A DNA stretch of 64,000 bases from Oopsacas minuta (taxonomy: Eukaryota; Porifera; Hexactinellida; Lyssacinosida; Leucopsacidae), in assembly GCA_024704765.1 (NCBI GenBank), contig JAKMXF010000306.1, forward strand, positions 1-64,000, written 5' to 3'. The notes below the pieces were generated by a model. The model searched no databases and was not told the DNA's origin. It saw nothing but the letters and a program-made list of their open reading frames with translations. Below, piece by piece: positions 1 through 11,589 of this stretch (position 1 is its first letter; every line of letters starts with the position of its first letter). The position numbers and the translations under genes were made by a program.

Positions 1-222
1 GAATTTGAGGATCGGCTCAGCCTCGGTCGGGCAATTTACAGATACCTTGAAGTCATTCCCAAGGATGAGTACAGAAAGACATTTGAAAATTGGATTAAAA
101 GGCTAAATTCAGTTGTAGCGTATAAAGCAGACTACTTTGAATATTCATAGCAAAAATTACCAACTTTATACAAGTATCTATAGTTTTAGATGGTATGATT
201 AGTATTTATTGAATGCCCCTGT
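1..222 (+). mobile_element. mariner element, 3' end only
   Basis: The window opens inside a mariner transposase. Frame 1 gives a 49-residue C-terminus (1-150, TAG stop) with the mariner tail pattern IPKDEYRKTFENWIKRL and the late DYFE motif. The inverted terminal repeat follows at about 205-222, reading inward as CAGGGGCATTCAATAAATAC. It resembles the GGGCATTCAATAAG end of the rearranged mariner at 29609, so the two are probably related families. The catalytic core and 5' end lie outside the window, so activity cannot be judged. Confidence 0.8.
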
Positions 223-2973
223 ATATAAGTCACTATAATAAATTTCAAGAACGAAATTCAATACTATTTCATTCCATTGTTGCAGTATGCTACAATGGGA
301 ATTTCCTAGTAACGAAAAGTTGTAATGGAATGTCATTGAAAATTATAAGTTGCGCACTGTTTCGGGTTTTGGGGTTTTAGATTACGTTTTTAGGAATCGT
401 AATGCGTGTATCCGATTCATTTTGCGCTGTTGTTTTGTGTTGTTTATTTTTCTTGACCCTTTAAGTATTCCTCTTTGTAGAAATTCTGTGTGGATTTTAC
501 TAGATTTTAGAAATCTTATGCTCACGAAATATATACAAGATACAGTCATGGAAACAAGATATTTAGAATTAGCATAGTCGAAATGTATAAAGTATACCAG
601 ATCAGTAACATTCAATTATGTAATTGCTCTTACAGGTTCATTTGAAATTGTGGCTAAATTTGGAAAACATGAAGCCGCAATTTTCCTATTAATATTTCGC
701 ATCTTTGATGAAGAAATTTTACAGCTTCTAGGGTCTCAATCGTTTAGATATTTTCAATGAGAATCATTTAAACAATATAAAATGAAATAAAACCATCAAA
801 TACGGAATCGATTTTTTGTCTATTCTTTGCTTCTAAAACCACTGTGCATCTAGCTACATCCGAACCCTGAGCAACCAGAAATTCTACTACGACCATGCGT
901 GCTCACTAGAGTATATCCTCTACCAGTGTTGCAAAATGATGTGCCACAATGTTAATTGCTAGTTCTTTCCACAAATCAAAAATTAATCAATGCGCATAAT
1001 GTACCACCTTTGTTCATGGTCCGGCAACACTGTCCTGTGAACCATCCTATTAACGCACACGTGTGTGCCGGTTATAGTGGTTCCATACAGGACCGGATTA
1101 AGGCATAGGCTAACTAGGCTGTAGCTTAGGGGGCCGAATATTGAGGTGGCCCTAAATTATATTTTACATGGATGAAACCAAAACGCATTTACCTATTTTG
1201 ATGTTATCACTTTTACCAACCTCCTTGTGACTTATTCCCTGAATAATTTTCTCGATACACTTGATTATTTATTTTGTATGCAAATAATTCAGGATTACCT
1301 CAATGTTCTAATAGAGATGTTATTTTGACGAGCATGGACCTTACTTTGCTGAATTTTAATTTGAAACTTTTCAAGATGATCACTAAAGTGTGATCTAAAT
1401 CTTTCATTATAATCTGAATAATCGAGTATGTAATTTTGTTTCCAAGAGGATCTGGTTATTGAGGGGTTTTTATGTTTGACCCTTGAAAATGCAATAATGT
1501 ATTGTCTACTATAATCAAGGACTTGTGTGTAGTGAATGATTCATAAGGTATTTGAACATACATAGATATCTTAAGCATTTAATCGAAGATATTTTATTAA
1601 GGAGCAAATATGGTTGTAAATGGTAAATATTATAATATTTTCTTGTTATATCTCTATGGGAAGCCAGAGGCTAAGGTATAATTTGTATTTTATTTATATC
1701 ATGAGCAATTATAAGAGTGGACTGTATATTGAATAAATAATCCATGCAATCTAATACATAATACTTATGTTAGTGGGTATAGTTCCCAAGTCTCACGGAT
1801 TTGCATACAATTTCAGTTTCGTTTTAACTTTCTCACTTCAGATTTTTATGGGGAAATTAAAGTTATTTCAGTGATTCAAACCCGAATACGCTATTATGAG
1901 GGCTAAAATTCCTATCAGCCATCCATTTCATATCAAAAACTTCAGAATTCCAACTGTGCCTAAGGAAATCTCACTAATAAATAAATAAAAGTCGAAATAT
2001 TTATATAGTAGTAAAAGATTTGAGACCGACCGCCTACATACTAAACGATTGACATATTTCCGAATATCTATGAATAATGTTGTGAATGGTACCCCGATTT
2101 GAAATTATTTTGGGTCCCGAAATATCTTAGTCAGGCATTGTGCCATAATTTCCTGTTATATTTTGGCCGAATAATTTGTTCTGTTTAGACAAGCCTATTA
2201 TTTTATTGTATCCATTAAGTGATGAGGTTTGTCCCTGCTGATATTGCCACTGGTGGAATATTTGCATAAATTGAAAATTGTCACACTGAGTAGTAGAATT
2301 TATTCTGATTTCAGAAATTAGTATTCATGATACATTTCTAATTATAGAGCGTAACAAAATTGATGCCCGATCAAATTCGTAATTCTATTTTTCGATTGGA
2401 TTGGCGTAAATTATTGATCACTTTCTAGTTTTAATATAAAGATATGTAAGAAAGAAAGTAATGGGAAGTGGAGGTCGATTAAGTGAAGTCATTTTTGGGT
2501 GTATATAATTGAATTTTATGGGTGGTAACCTCCAGATACATTTAGAGGGTTGATATGTGTATAACTAGAATCAGCTGGTCTAGCGGATTCAACTGAAGGG
2601 ATCGTTTTTTTGTGATATTATTCATGTAATTTGTACAATGATGACATAAATTATCATGCATTTCATTTAATATCTTATCCAATTGACTTTTCTGGATGAC
2701 TAATAGTTTGAGGTCTTCTATATAAAGCTTACCTCCATACTATGTGCTTCATATTCTTGGCCTAAATGTCTTGACACAATTCAGGAATATTTCAAAAATT
2801 GTGAACGGTGTAGGCTCAATACTTTTTCACTCAAACATCCTATTGAGTCACTCACCGAATGTATCGAAAGTTGACACTAATCTAAGAATCCATGAAATAA
2901 TAAGTTCTATGGTCTAAATTATAAATCCCTGAGCCTGAGATAAATCTTATCATTATCTAGGACTCTAGGTCTT
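223..2973. other. AT-rich non-coding stretch
   Basis: No convincing gene. The short ORFs at 350-615 overlap on opposite strands and have no recognisable domain. About 1085-1150 reads like the terminal piece of a hAT element (ACCGGATTAAGGC, then a GGGGGCC-rich stretch), but no partner end or target duplication was found. Confidence 0.6.
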
Positions 2974-2979
2974 AGGTCT

Positions 2980-5900
2980 GTCGCGTAGGATTTTGACCCG
3001 CAATACAAAATCCTAATAGCATATCCATGGTGTGGGTCAAAATCCTACGATGTAATATATGCGTAGGATTTTGACCCGTATCGAAATGTATTATTGTCGT
3101 AGGATTCTGACCCTAGGGTAATCTTACTTCTTTGTTATTTGACTTTTCGAAGTCCATACACTCTCATTACCTAATTACCACTAATGTAGGTAAAGTAATT
3201 CACTTTAGACTAGCTATACGTATACGTAACTGAATAAACAAGTCAATTTAGAGTTAGATTCTAGAAAGTAGTGAACTTGTTTGATAACATGTAAACTATA
3301 TTCCCACTACGTATTACAAATTTACAATATGTATAATTATCCAAAATGCCAAAAATAGACAGTGTATATAAATATTATATAATAATATTACTTGGACAGA
3401 AGGTGGTAGGTATTTGATAATTGTATATAATAACTCATAATAAATAATATAATTTAACATGTCAATCTATATATTGCAATATATTCTATCAAAAAAATAA
3501 CAAAAATTTTGCAAGCATTAGCATGATGATGAATATTGGGAGTATCTTAAGTACGAATTGTAGGCGATTTCATCTTTGCCCATTTCTCTATACTTCCTAA
3601 CAAGCTTTAAGGAATATACCACTGAAATATGTTCATCTATTGGACAAGCGTAGACTATGCATTTGTTACGGGAGTCTTGGTATAATGTTGGTACACATAT
3701 AGAGGTGAAGTGAAAACCGCGAGCCTCTGGCACGCTGCATACTCCTGGATAACACTAGATTTCTATAAACAAAACAAGTCAGCTGCGGTGGCCTCCTCCT
3801 TCCCCTTAGAACCACCCCCTAATACTAAACGTTTAACGTTAACCTCATCTAGTTTATATGTGCAGTGTAGGAGCGAGTTTGATGTGATTGCGATCACACC
3901 AAATTCGATTCTAAGCTGCAACATAAACGAATGCGTACAATCAATCGTAATTTAACAGACACGCGAGGAGCTAACGGACCCCGAACGACCACAGACAAGG
4001 AGACATTAAAAATAAAAAATTGAAAAGAAACTCGCTTGTATCTGATTCCTAGCTGTATTTCGTCCCGGCGTAGACTCGTCAGTTGCGCTCCTTTCTCGCA
4101 ATATACTTAGATGGTAGAGTGATGATATTCACCACTGGGGATGTGCTGTTGCAGGTCGCGTTTCCATTATCTGGGCTCGCTATGATAGGGATTGCGTTGC
4201 CTGAATAACCTCGGGCAGAGCTCTCCACAAGGCTCGATGTACCTTGCATTTGAGTGCTCTCGAATGGTGGAAAAGAGTCGTAATTCGCTAAGAATTAGTC
4301 AGAAGAGTGCAAGAGATAGAATGTAGTATTGAGTGATCCAATGAAAGTGTCACAGTCCCAAAGTTGGATAATTGGTTCTCTCATTCGTCATATTTATAGA
4401 ATTACCCGTTTTGGTAAAGGATTGAATAGAAGTGTCTATTACTCAATATACTAAAGCCAGCAAGTTGGTAGTGAAGTGTCCGTTGGTTGTGACTGATGGT
4501 AAAGTGTTTGTCAATATCACTTGCAAAAATGTCTGGCAATTCGGGTAGATGTCCGATTTCAATTGCTAGCATGACAGATATTGACTTGAATTGGCCAGAT
4601 ATCCTCTCTAAGACAGCAGTAGTTGATCCACAAGACTTGCATTTAATAGGAACGAGACTTCGATTAACAGATGATTCCAGGTTTGTAATAACGCCTTCTA
4701 TATTACTAATCATGGATTGTGTGTCAAAGATATTAGTGCATTGGTGGCATTGGAAGATAGTGAAATATTTGTCGTTACACAAATCTTCTGTTCGTAAATA
4801 TTTGATGATGTTACCCTCTGACCCAAAGAAATCCTAAGACCGTATCAATCCTGAGGAATCATAAATAACTTCATGCCCAATTTAGTAGCAACATATTCTC
4901 GAAGTTTCTCAAATTCACAATTAGCAGCCAATTGGAATATGTAGTGGAATTTAGCTTCAATATGTGTACTTCCGATTAACTTCAGTGAGCCTATGATGGT
5001 TGCTTTATTCGAACTAAAAATAGCCAATATATTGTCGATAGAACAGGTGTTAGATTGCACGATGTTGTTATACTCTCCTCCCCATTTAGGATATGGGATA
5101 AGATCTGATGCATTTTGTATAGATTGTTCTGGTATTCAATGATCTCATGAACATGCTCAGTTGGGAATATTAACTCAATTATTACTGCTAATAGAACAGC
5201 AATTGGATAGTCAAGATCTCTTCGTGTCTCTCCAGGTATTTCAGTAGGTAGGAGGAACGATATTCTGTGTACCAATTACCGGCTGATACAGCAAGTTCAT
5301 CCTTAATCTCAAAATTTAATTCGTTTGGTGGGTGGTAAGAATATAGTAAATTCAATGAACTTAGAGGTGCAACTTTTGTAGCGAGTTTCTCATGCAGTTG
5401 GGTTAAGTAGGTGTTATTGACAAGGGCCGTTAGTTAGAGGTTTCAATTGAAGTAGCTCAGAGTCGATATTTTCATAGATTGAGTGTTGTTGCAGTGTTTC
5501 AAATGTTTCTTCCATTGTATCCAGGTTCAATATATCATCCAATGAGTCTAAATACATAGTAAGTATGTGAAATGTAGGATTGCTATTACGTAATAATCGA
5601 ATCAATACAGAACACAGCTAGTTTTATATGTACGTAATCATGGGCTGAGTCAATTAGTTATAGTTCCTCAAGATTTCTAATTATGTCCCGGAAATATGTA
5701 TAAATAAAAAATATCATTCAAGAATATACCTTCATTAGCTTATTCTCTTGAAAGTAAATCCCTTGCACTTTCTGACAAAATTCTTCTTTTCTTTAGCGAT
5801 CTCTTTTGATTTCTGGTGGATAATATTCGTCTGGAGGTATCCACGAATTGTTTCATACTCTGTCGCATCCATAATGAAAAATGTCAAAAACAATTATAAG

Positions 5901-6047
5901 TGTTGATGTTGAACTCTAGAAACAAAGTAAAATGTTGGTATGTGCATTAGGAAGTCACCCATGTATAAATATGAAAGGTTGATATTACTTGATTTGCAAT
6001 TGCTACTTTCGGGGCAAAATCCTACGTGGGTCAAAATCCTACGCAAC
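2980..6047 (-). mobile_element. DNA transposon with 6-bp target duplication and USP-like gene, full copy
   Basis: The element is bounded by GTCGCGTAGGATTTTGACCC on the left and the inverse of GTTGCGTAGGATTTTG on the right. The hexamer AGGTCT flanks it directly (2974-2979 and 6048-6053). The core motif GTAGGATTTTGACCCG recurs near the ends: four times in the first 140 bases, one of them inverted, and twice at the right end. Such subterminal arrays are usual for transposase binding sites. A second, internally deleted copy lies at 47318-48974. Inside, the minus strand carries a decayed gene with a USP-like protease domain. No DDE transposase core is visible, so the mobilising enzyme is unknown. 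A 6-bp duplication occurs with Polinton-type and some integrase-type elements and with Dada; none is established here. Confidence 0.85.
3518..5872 (-). pseudogene. Decayed element gene with USP-like cysteine protease domain
   Basis: On the minus strand, exon 1 starts at 5872 (MDATEYETIRGYLQ...) and ends at a GTATAT donor after 5730. It has one base fewer than the same exon in the second copy, so it is frameshifted here. Downstream frames carry, in order, a Cys box NTCSIDNILAIF (about 5045), a C-x2-C pair in FQCHQC (about 4740), a second pair CKSC (about 4635), then YQLAGFSILSNRHFYSILY (about 4440) and FYKYDE. This Cys / zinc-ribbon / His / Asp order is the plan of ubiquitin-specific proteases (C19 or USPL1-like). 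At least three frameshifts and several stops break it. Exon 1 faintly resembles the region before the integrase domain of KRBA2/Ginger proteins. A last conserved frame (3518-3733) is unrecognised. The USP assignment is by motif order only. Confidence 0.55.
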
Positions 6048-6544
6048 AGGTCTCTATGACTAGATATATTCAGTAGAATTTGGATTCTTCTTTCGAAATA
6101 TATTTTCTTATTGATCACTAAATAATACCTTTCCAAACATTTGTAAAGGTCGCGAGATGAGAAACCATATATATTTTTTTATTTAATTAATGGTCCGTAG
6201 CGTAGGGGGCTATTTGTACCAAAATCTACTATGATATTCACAAATGGTCCCTTTAGTTAATATATACGATATTCAGCGGAAGGTCAAAGGAAGTCAAATT
6301 AATATAAATGAAACCATATTGAATTGTTACTATAATGTCCTTCGTTAATAAAGGGGACCATTAGTACCAAAACCTAGGACGATTTGGTACATATGGCCCC
6401 CCCGAACCAAATATTCAGTCGAACCATATGTTCCAGGACAACATACTAGAAATCATTGTTGTTTGACAATAACTGACTTATACAGTAAGTGAGTAACAAA
6501 AACACAAGCGATAAAGGTCAGGTTCACTATTACTTTGCAGTTTA
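6048..6544. other. Non-coding stretch with a fold-back repeat
   Basis: No gene is seen between the end of the 6-bp-duplication transposon and the next Tc1-like element. It holds the fold-back element at 6192-6408, listed separately. Confidence 0.6.
6192..6408. mobile_element. Fold-back MITE
   Basis: The two halves are imperfect inverted copies. The outer pair is GGGGGCTATTTGTACCAAA against the inverse of GGGGGCCATATGTACCAAA. An inner pair is AATGGTCCCTTTAGTTAA against the inverse of AATGGTCCCCTTTATTAA. No target duplication is clear. It has no coding capacity, so it is most likely a MITE whose superfamily cannot be named. Confidence 0.55.
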
Positions 6545-7869
6545 CAGGGTGTCTCAAAAGTTTATTCCTCCTTAGTATTTCAATTGAAGTCGTTATAAAT
6601 CGAACAGTATTGTTTACTAACCGACCATTTTTCAGATGATTATTAGTCTATAGTAGTCCAATACTATAATGAATACTTCATTTCCTTATTTGATAATCTG
6701 TTTATATTTTCGAAATTTTTTCTCAACCCTCACAAATTTCATACATGGGTGTCATGAAACCGAGATTTGCAGTTCGTGAGCGAGCGATTGGCATGATTGA
6801 AGCGGGTTCAACACAGACAACAGTCGCCAATACTCTTGGAGTCACAATTCGGACAGTTCGGAACTGGTGTAAAAGGCATAGAGCTGGATATTTGCTTGAC
6901 GACAAGCCCGATCTGGACGTCCGACGAAGCTTTCCCGGAATCCGAAAATTATAATTCGAAATCAATCGGGAAACGCTACAATTCAACCCGAAATCTTTCG
7001 AAATATATTTCGTCTAAGTCGGTGACCGTTAGTAAAGACACAATTCACCGTTATTACGCGACACAATCGAAGCGAAAGCCTATAAAAGACCCTCATACCC
7101 GAAATTGATTGAAAATAAAAGGTAAAGAGGCTAGAATTCTGTCTGGAATGCAAAACATGGACTGGTCGTGATTGGGAAAGAGTTCTTTTTGGTAATGAAA
7201 GCCCTTTTGAGCTTTCCACCGACTAATGGGCAAAATGATCGTGTGGGACATTAATCCGAACAACATTACCCCAGTTGAATCACTCAAAACCCCCCGATAA
7301 TGATGGTCTGGGGAATGATGAGCCGGTCAGGGCTATCAGAACTACACTTCATCCCCCAAACTCTCAGTGAATACTGACTGCTATATTAATTAAATCCTAG
7401 AGAAGTGTTGTCCCCCTACCTTTAAGCGTAGAAAGATTAGAGGCCCACTTACCCAAAGGAAAATGTGTCGAAAGATGTCCGAGACAATTTTCATGCAGGA
7501 AGGCGCCCCTGCCCATAAGGACCCAGAAATGGCTTTCAGAGCATCTACCTGGCTTTTGGGAGAAAGGTGTTTGGCCTAGTAACTCCGCAGATTTAATTCC
7601 CATCGAAAATCTTTGGTCTATTATGCAAGCAGAACTAGACAAGAGAAAGCCCGCTACAAATTTAACACAGCTCGGAAAATATTTGGAAAATATATGGAAC
7701 GGGATCAGCCCGCCGATAATTAATAATTTAGTTGATGGGATGCCAAGTAGAATTAATTCATATATGAAACTTAATGGTGAATATATAGGCAAATAATTAG
7801 ATGAATCTATCTAAGAAATTCTATATTATGGTGGTATTCATAAGAGGAAAATACATTTGAGACACCCTG
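6545..7869 (+). mobile_element. Tc1-like transposon
   Basis: Inverted ends CAGGGTGTCTCAAAAG (left) and TTTGAGACACCCTG (right) are flanked by TA on both sides (6543-6544, 7870-7871). The length, 1325 bp, is normal for Tc1. The ends are near-identical to those of the element at 12724-14065, which is of the same family and opposite orientation. Confidence 0.9.
6745..7796 (+). pseudogene. Tc1-like transposase pseudogene
   Basis: The N-terminus is readable for 69 codons as a helix-turn-helix (FAVRERAIGMIEAGSTQTTV, then a second helix with IRTVRNWCKRHR). Shifted frames then give KRYNSTRN and KYISSKSVTVSKDTIHRYY. Near the C-terminus the catalytic region reads QEGAPAHK, where functional relatives have QDGAPAHT, so the second catalytic Asp is replaced by Glu. 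LIPIENLWSIMQ supplies the third acidic residue. The gene ends in LNGEYIGK and a TAA, like the copy at 12797-13863. Multiple frameshifts make it dead. Confidence 0.85.
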
Positions 7870-7968
7870 TATTAGGTAACAATTCATGAAGCTCACTATT
7901 ACAACAGTAGCCTTCTGTTTTGATTTCAATTTCTTCGTCGCTATAGATACACATCAAAGTTAGGATGT

Positions 7969-8283
7969 TTAAACTCTTTTCCGAGGTGCGACTACGTTGG
8001 TTGGTCTTGTCCGTTGAGGCAGGTAGGATACTATCAACTGTCGAAAGTCCGTGATACTGGGATTAACGTCGTTACAGTTTTGTTGTGTTGCTATTGTATC
8101 AGAAGGTAACCCATCAAAAAGCTCTCTCTTCCACTTTATACTCATTGTCGATATTAGGCAAGAGCATCCATTCCTCCCGTATCTTCCCATGTACATTTGT
8201 TGTGATGATGTATTGAAGAATATGTTCTCCAAAGCTTTTGAATTATTGGTCCATGGCATCGGTATTGTTACCCTTAGACGCAT
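7969..8283 (-). CDS. Unrecognised coding-like segment
   Basis: This 104-codon frame has a protein-like composition (TNNSKALENIFFNTSSQQ, a Gly-Cys stretch GRNGCSC, a WKRELFDG segment). Upstream on the same strand the frame continues with interruptions through VPFRVSGRSTTTKSQCYFYP. The opposite strand is also open (8051-8377), so the strand is uncertain. I do not recognise the family. It may be an exon or a TE fragment, as it sits between two transposons. Confidence 0.25.
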   Translation of the reverse strand: MRLRVTIPMPWTNNSKALENIFFNTSSQQMYMGRYGRNGCSCLISTMSIKWKRELFDGLPSDTIATQQNCNDVNPSITDFRQLIVSYLPQRTRPTNVVAPRKRV

Positions 8284-9273
8284 AAATATATTGAATAACC
8301 AGCAAATTTGGATTTCTCATAGATTGGGAACTTTAATTGCTGGCGATCCATATCAAGCAAAGGGATCTAAACAGTGACACGAAAATAATTTTGGGTAAAA
8401 GTAACATTGGGATTTTGTCGTTGTGGATCTGCCAGAAACACGAAATGGAACGTTTATGTCTTCAGACAGGCAACAGTGTCCTAAATAAACATCAATCAAC
8501 CTCTCAATACATAGTAGTATAGTTCTCGACATCCATTTTCAAAGCTTCACTTGAGAGGATTCATAGATATTGGCGAATTTGTTTGTAGTGAATTCCAAAT
8601 TAGACACGTTTCTTCCCCTAAGCAGTCATCAAATTTGATGTTGATTGAATGGTATAGAACATAAATGGGTCAATTCCTTCAAAGAATACAAGTCTGGACA
8701 CCAATAGAACATCTAATGGAAGATATTGAAATGTCACCAAATCTGGACAATCTGAGCAAGATGGTTATCATGAGTATGAGATCTGTTGGCTGACGCTAGT
8801 GTAGCTAACATTGCCCGACATTTCTTCACTTAAGTCAAAAGATCCAGGCCATGGATGAAAATAATTGGTACAATATTTACCATGAGCGAGCTTTGAATCC
8901 ATAAAATCTTAATTAATTAGATCCATCATTTTATTTATTTAATTAATTGTTCATTAACCATCTAGAAATTGGATTTTGACAACAACTAGTTTCAGTAGTC
9001 TATCCACTCACGAATGCCATACACAGTGGTTTGGGGCACAGAATAGGAAAATTATTCATAGTCATTGAATGGTGTTTTGAACTTCGAATTTGCTTGCCAT
9101 TACTTACTTTCTATGCAATCCAAAAATAAATGTGATTGAATGCCTATAGTATATACGCTGGGTGTCAAAGTCTATAGTACTTACATTACGAAAATGTATA
9201 ATTGTGGTTTGAAAATATTCATCAAATTCAATCAGACTGCTTTTGATTTATTTTGTTGTTTCCTCTTCCACAG

Positions 9274-9519
9274 CCTGACTATAGCATTCCTCATTCAATT
9301 TACACATTTAAATACTTGGAAAATAATTCCAACTTTCCAGATTTATTCCCTTTATATTTTCCACAAAATTTTTCAAAATTCGATTACATATTTCCGAAAT
9401 TAGAAGAGGCATCAAAAATACAGATACCATCAGATAGCTTAGAATTTTCAGGAGTTATTCAAATATGTAATATATTTGACATACTAAACTATTTAAGTGA
9501 GCTTCAATGCGCAACTTAA
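9274..9519 (+). CDS. Possible terminal exon of an unknown gene
   Basis: A good 3' splice site (pyrimidine tract, then CAG at 9271-9273) precedes an open frame of 81 codons ending in a stop at 9517-9519. The product begins PDYSIPHSIYTFKYLENNSN and ends NYLSELQCAT. It is aromatic-rich and matches no domain I know. No upstream exon could be identified with confidence. It could be the last exon of a host gene or part of a decayed element. Confidence 0.3.
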   Translation, partial: PDYSIPHSIYTFKYLENNSNFPDLFPLYFPQNFSKFDYIFPKLEEASKIQIPSDSLEFSGVIQICNIFDILNYLSELQCAT

Positions 9520-9710
9520 ATTTATGTGTAAATTCCATTTTATATTTTCCGGTGCTAGGCTACTAGTTACATCGATTATTATGATAAATGATGTACCTGA
9601 CCACTTCATTATGATAACTGTATTCGTTCAAAAGTAGTTAGATATTAACTACAAACGTTGATAAATTAATTAGTTAGTTAATATTCATTTATCAAATATT
9701 TATCAATCGC

Positions 9711-10266
9711 TGAAGGTAAAATTCCACGAAACCGCCGTGATTTAGCTAATATTCTGAAAGTGAAGGACAATAAACTTCCCGATATAGTAAATGAAGTTGT
9801 TAATGTCTTAAATATTGAAGAATATTTGGAGACTCCGTTACTTCGTATGTAAAATTGTTGAAGTTAATTTACCAAAATCCAAAAAGTCAATAGATCAACT
9901 CTTAAATGAGTAGTCGACCTCCGAATTCTTTAGGAACTGAGACCTAAGAAAGTTTGTCTTCAACCTTCATTTGGATCATCAGATTTTCAACCTAGCAAGC
10001 CATTGTTAATGATTACCTTAAAACAACAATAATCCGGGTTATCATCCAGTTTGGAACAAATGATCGAAACTGCGATGACCGATAACGCTACGCCCATAGA
10101 GATTGCCGCACTATTATTGGAACTCATAGCCAATGAGGAAGATAATAGTCCGGTTGCAAAGGTTGCTAAAGAAATTATAAGCGGTAGGTTCAGTTATCAT
10201 ACTGCTCAAGTAGTCCCAGTTGAGAAAGTTCTGTTCCTGGATCTACTCGAAGTCATATCAATATAG
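9711..10266 (+). pseudogene. Possible Transib-type N-terminal fragment
   Basis: From 9711 a frame reads KIPRNRRDLANILKVKDNKL and ends in NVLNIEEYLETPLL. The spacing of RxDLAxILK to LNIEE parallels RLDLAIILKAHD to RLLNLEED at the start of the Transib-like relic at 33396. After stops and a shift, a 71-codon frame (10051-10266) continues with ATPIEIAALLLELIANEED. It ends abruptly where the Tc1-like element at 10264 begins. The link to Transib rests on this short similarity only. Confidence 0.35.
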
Positions 10267-11589
10267 GGTGTCCCATAATTATTGCCCTATTGTGTAGATG
10301 ACTATAACATTCAAATATCATTAATTAGATATATCATTACTTTCCTATATATCCACCCTTTAGTAATATACATTTTTCAATTCTTTTTGGCATGCCTTCT
10401 ATTAACATTTCCAGAGTATTCGGACATATCTCAGACCATGCGGATTTTTGCATATTTTTAAACTCGTCCAATCCTGCAGCAGGTGTCTTCCTATCAGATT
10501 GATCCTGGAGTATTCCTCATACATTTTCTATTGGACTTAGGTCTGGGGAATTCGCCCTTACCTAAAAATATTTTAGATTGTCCTTCACCAATCTTGGGTT
10601 CTCTTGGCTGAAGGTTCAGGAGCTCCGTCTTGTTGGATAATATAAATGACATGTTTGGTAACATCTTCCTAGTCAGTAAATCGCCCTTCTTACGTTTTCT
10701 GTTAAGTGCATTTACGCAAGTCTTTTCTAGAATTTCTTTAAGATAATAATCTGCACTCACAGTTTGTTTTGAAGGTAAAAAGTGGAGGTCAGACAAAGCC
10801 TGGAAGCCCATCATCTCCCAAACCATAACTCGTGGGGTATATTTGACGTTTTCAATATTTTGAACCTTGAGCTTACTATGTGCCCAGCTCCTGTCATTAT
10901 GTCGCTTTGATGGATGAAATACTTCAAAGGGCGGTTCATCTGACTACAGGACTCGCTTCCAATCATTCACTGTCCAAACTCTTTTCGCCAGGCAAAGGTT
11001 TAATCGTCTTTCTTTTTGTTTTTCGGTCAATTTTGGAGATTTAGTCCTCTTATATGCCCAAGCTCCCAGGTCCTGCTTCAAATATCTATGGACAGTGTTT
11101 TTAGAGACAAGATTACCGATTCTTGTAAGTTTCCACGCCATTACCCTGATTGATTTATACCTTTTCTCTAAAGATTTAGAGATTACTATCTTTGATGTCC
11201 TGTTTAGCTTTGGGGCGGCTCTGTAGCCTTTTTGTGCTGAAGGCTCTCATTTCGTTTATGCTTAGCCCACCAGTGTCTGATGGTCCTAATATCTTTTCCA
11301 AATATTTGGGCTACAGCCTTTTGGAAAAACCTTCTGATAACTTGATAACAGCTTGATTTCGAATCTCAAATTTTAAACTGGACATCCATACCTTGTTAGA
11401 TTGTTGTTACTGATATAGAAAATATACTGCTTTGACTAGTACATAAGGAACGTCGTTGTATCAAGTTAACTAACTAAATACGGTTGGTCAATAAATTTAT
11501 GATAGAAAACTAGACAATTGTACGATATTTTAGAATTAATGATGAAATGAAACTTAATGCTGCTAGGGCAATAATTATGAGACACTCTG
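10264..11589 (-). mobile_element. Tc1-like transposon
   Basis: The left end TAGGGTGTCCCATAATTATT pairs with the right end AATAATTATGAGACACTCTG, and TA flanks both sides (10262-10263, 11590-11591). The first base of the left repeat is T instead of the usual C. The length is 1326 bp. The family is close to the elements at 6545 and 12724. Confidence 0.88.
10337..11384 (-). pseudogene. Tc1-like transposase pseudogene
   Basis: Read on the minus strand, the DNA-binding part survives in pieces near 11384 (EIRNQAV). A 65-codon block follows (11141-10944) with NTVHRYLKQDLGAW and ending WTVNDWKRVL, just ahead of the first catalytic Asp region. The next block (10826-10494) contains RVMVWEMMGFQALSDLHFLP. 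The C-terminus GGYIGK precedes the stop at 10337. Frameshifts separate all blocks and the QDGAPAHT region is badly eroded. Confidence 0.85.

Noticed and set aside
350-615. Overlapping ORFs of 75 and 77 codons on opposite strands
   Set aside because: No domain, no splice context, and composition typical of AT-rich spacer.
4496-4837. 113-codon plus-strand ORF inside the 6-bp-duplication transposon
   Set aside because: The minus strand carries the cysteine pairs and the His motif of the protease; this is its shadow.
2980-6047. Calling the element a Polinton because of its 6-bp duplication
   Set aside because: Polintons are 15-20 kb with polymerase B and capsid genes; none is present. The duplication length alone is not enough.
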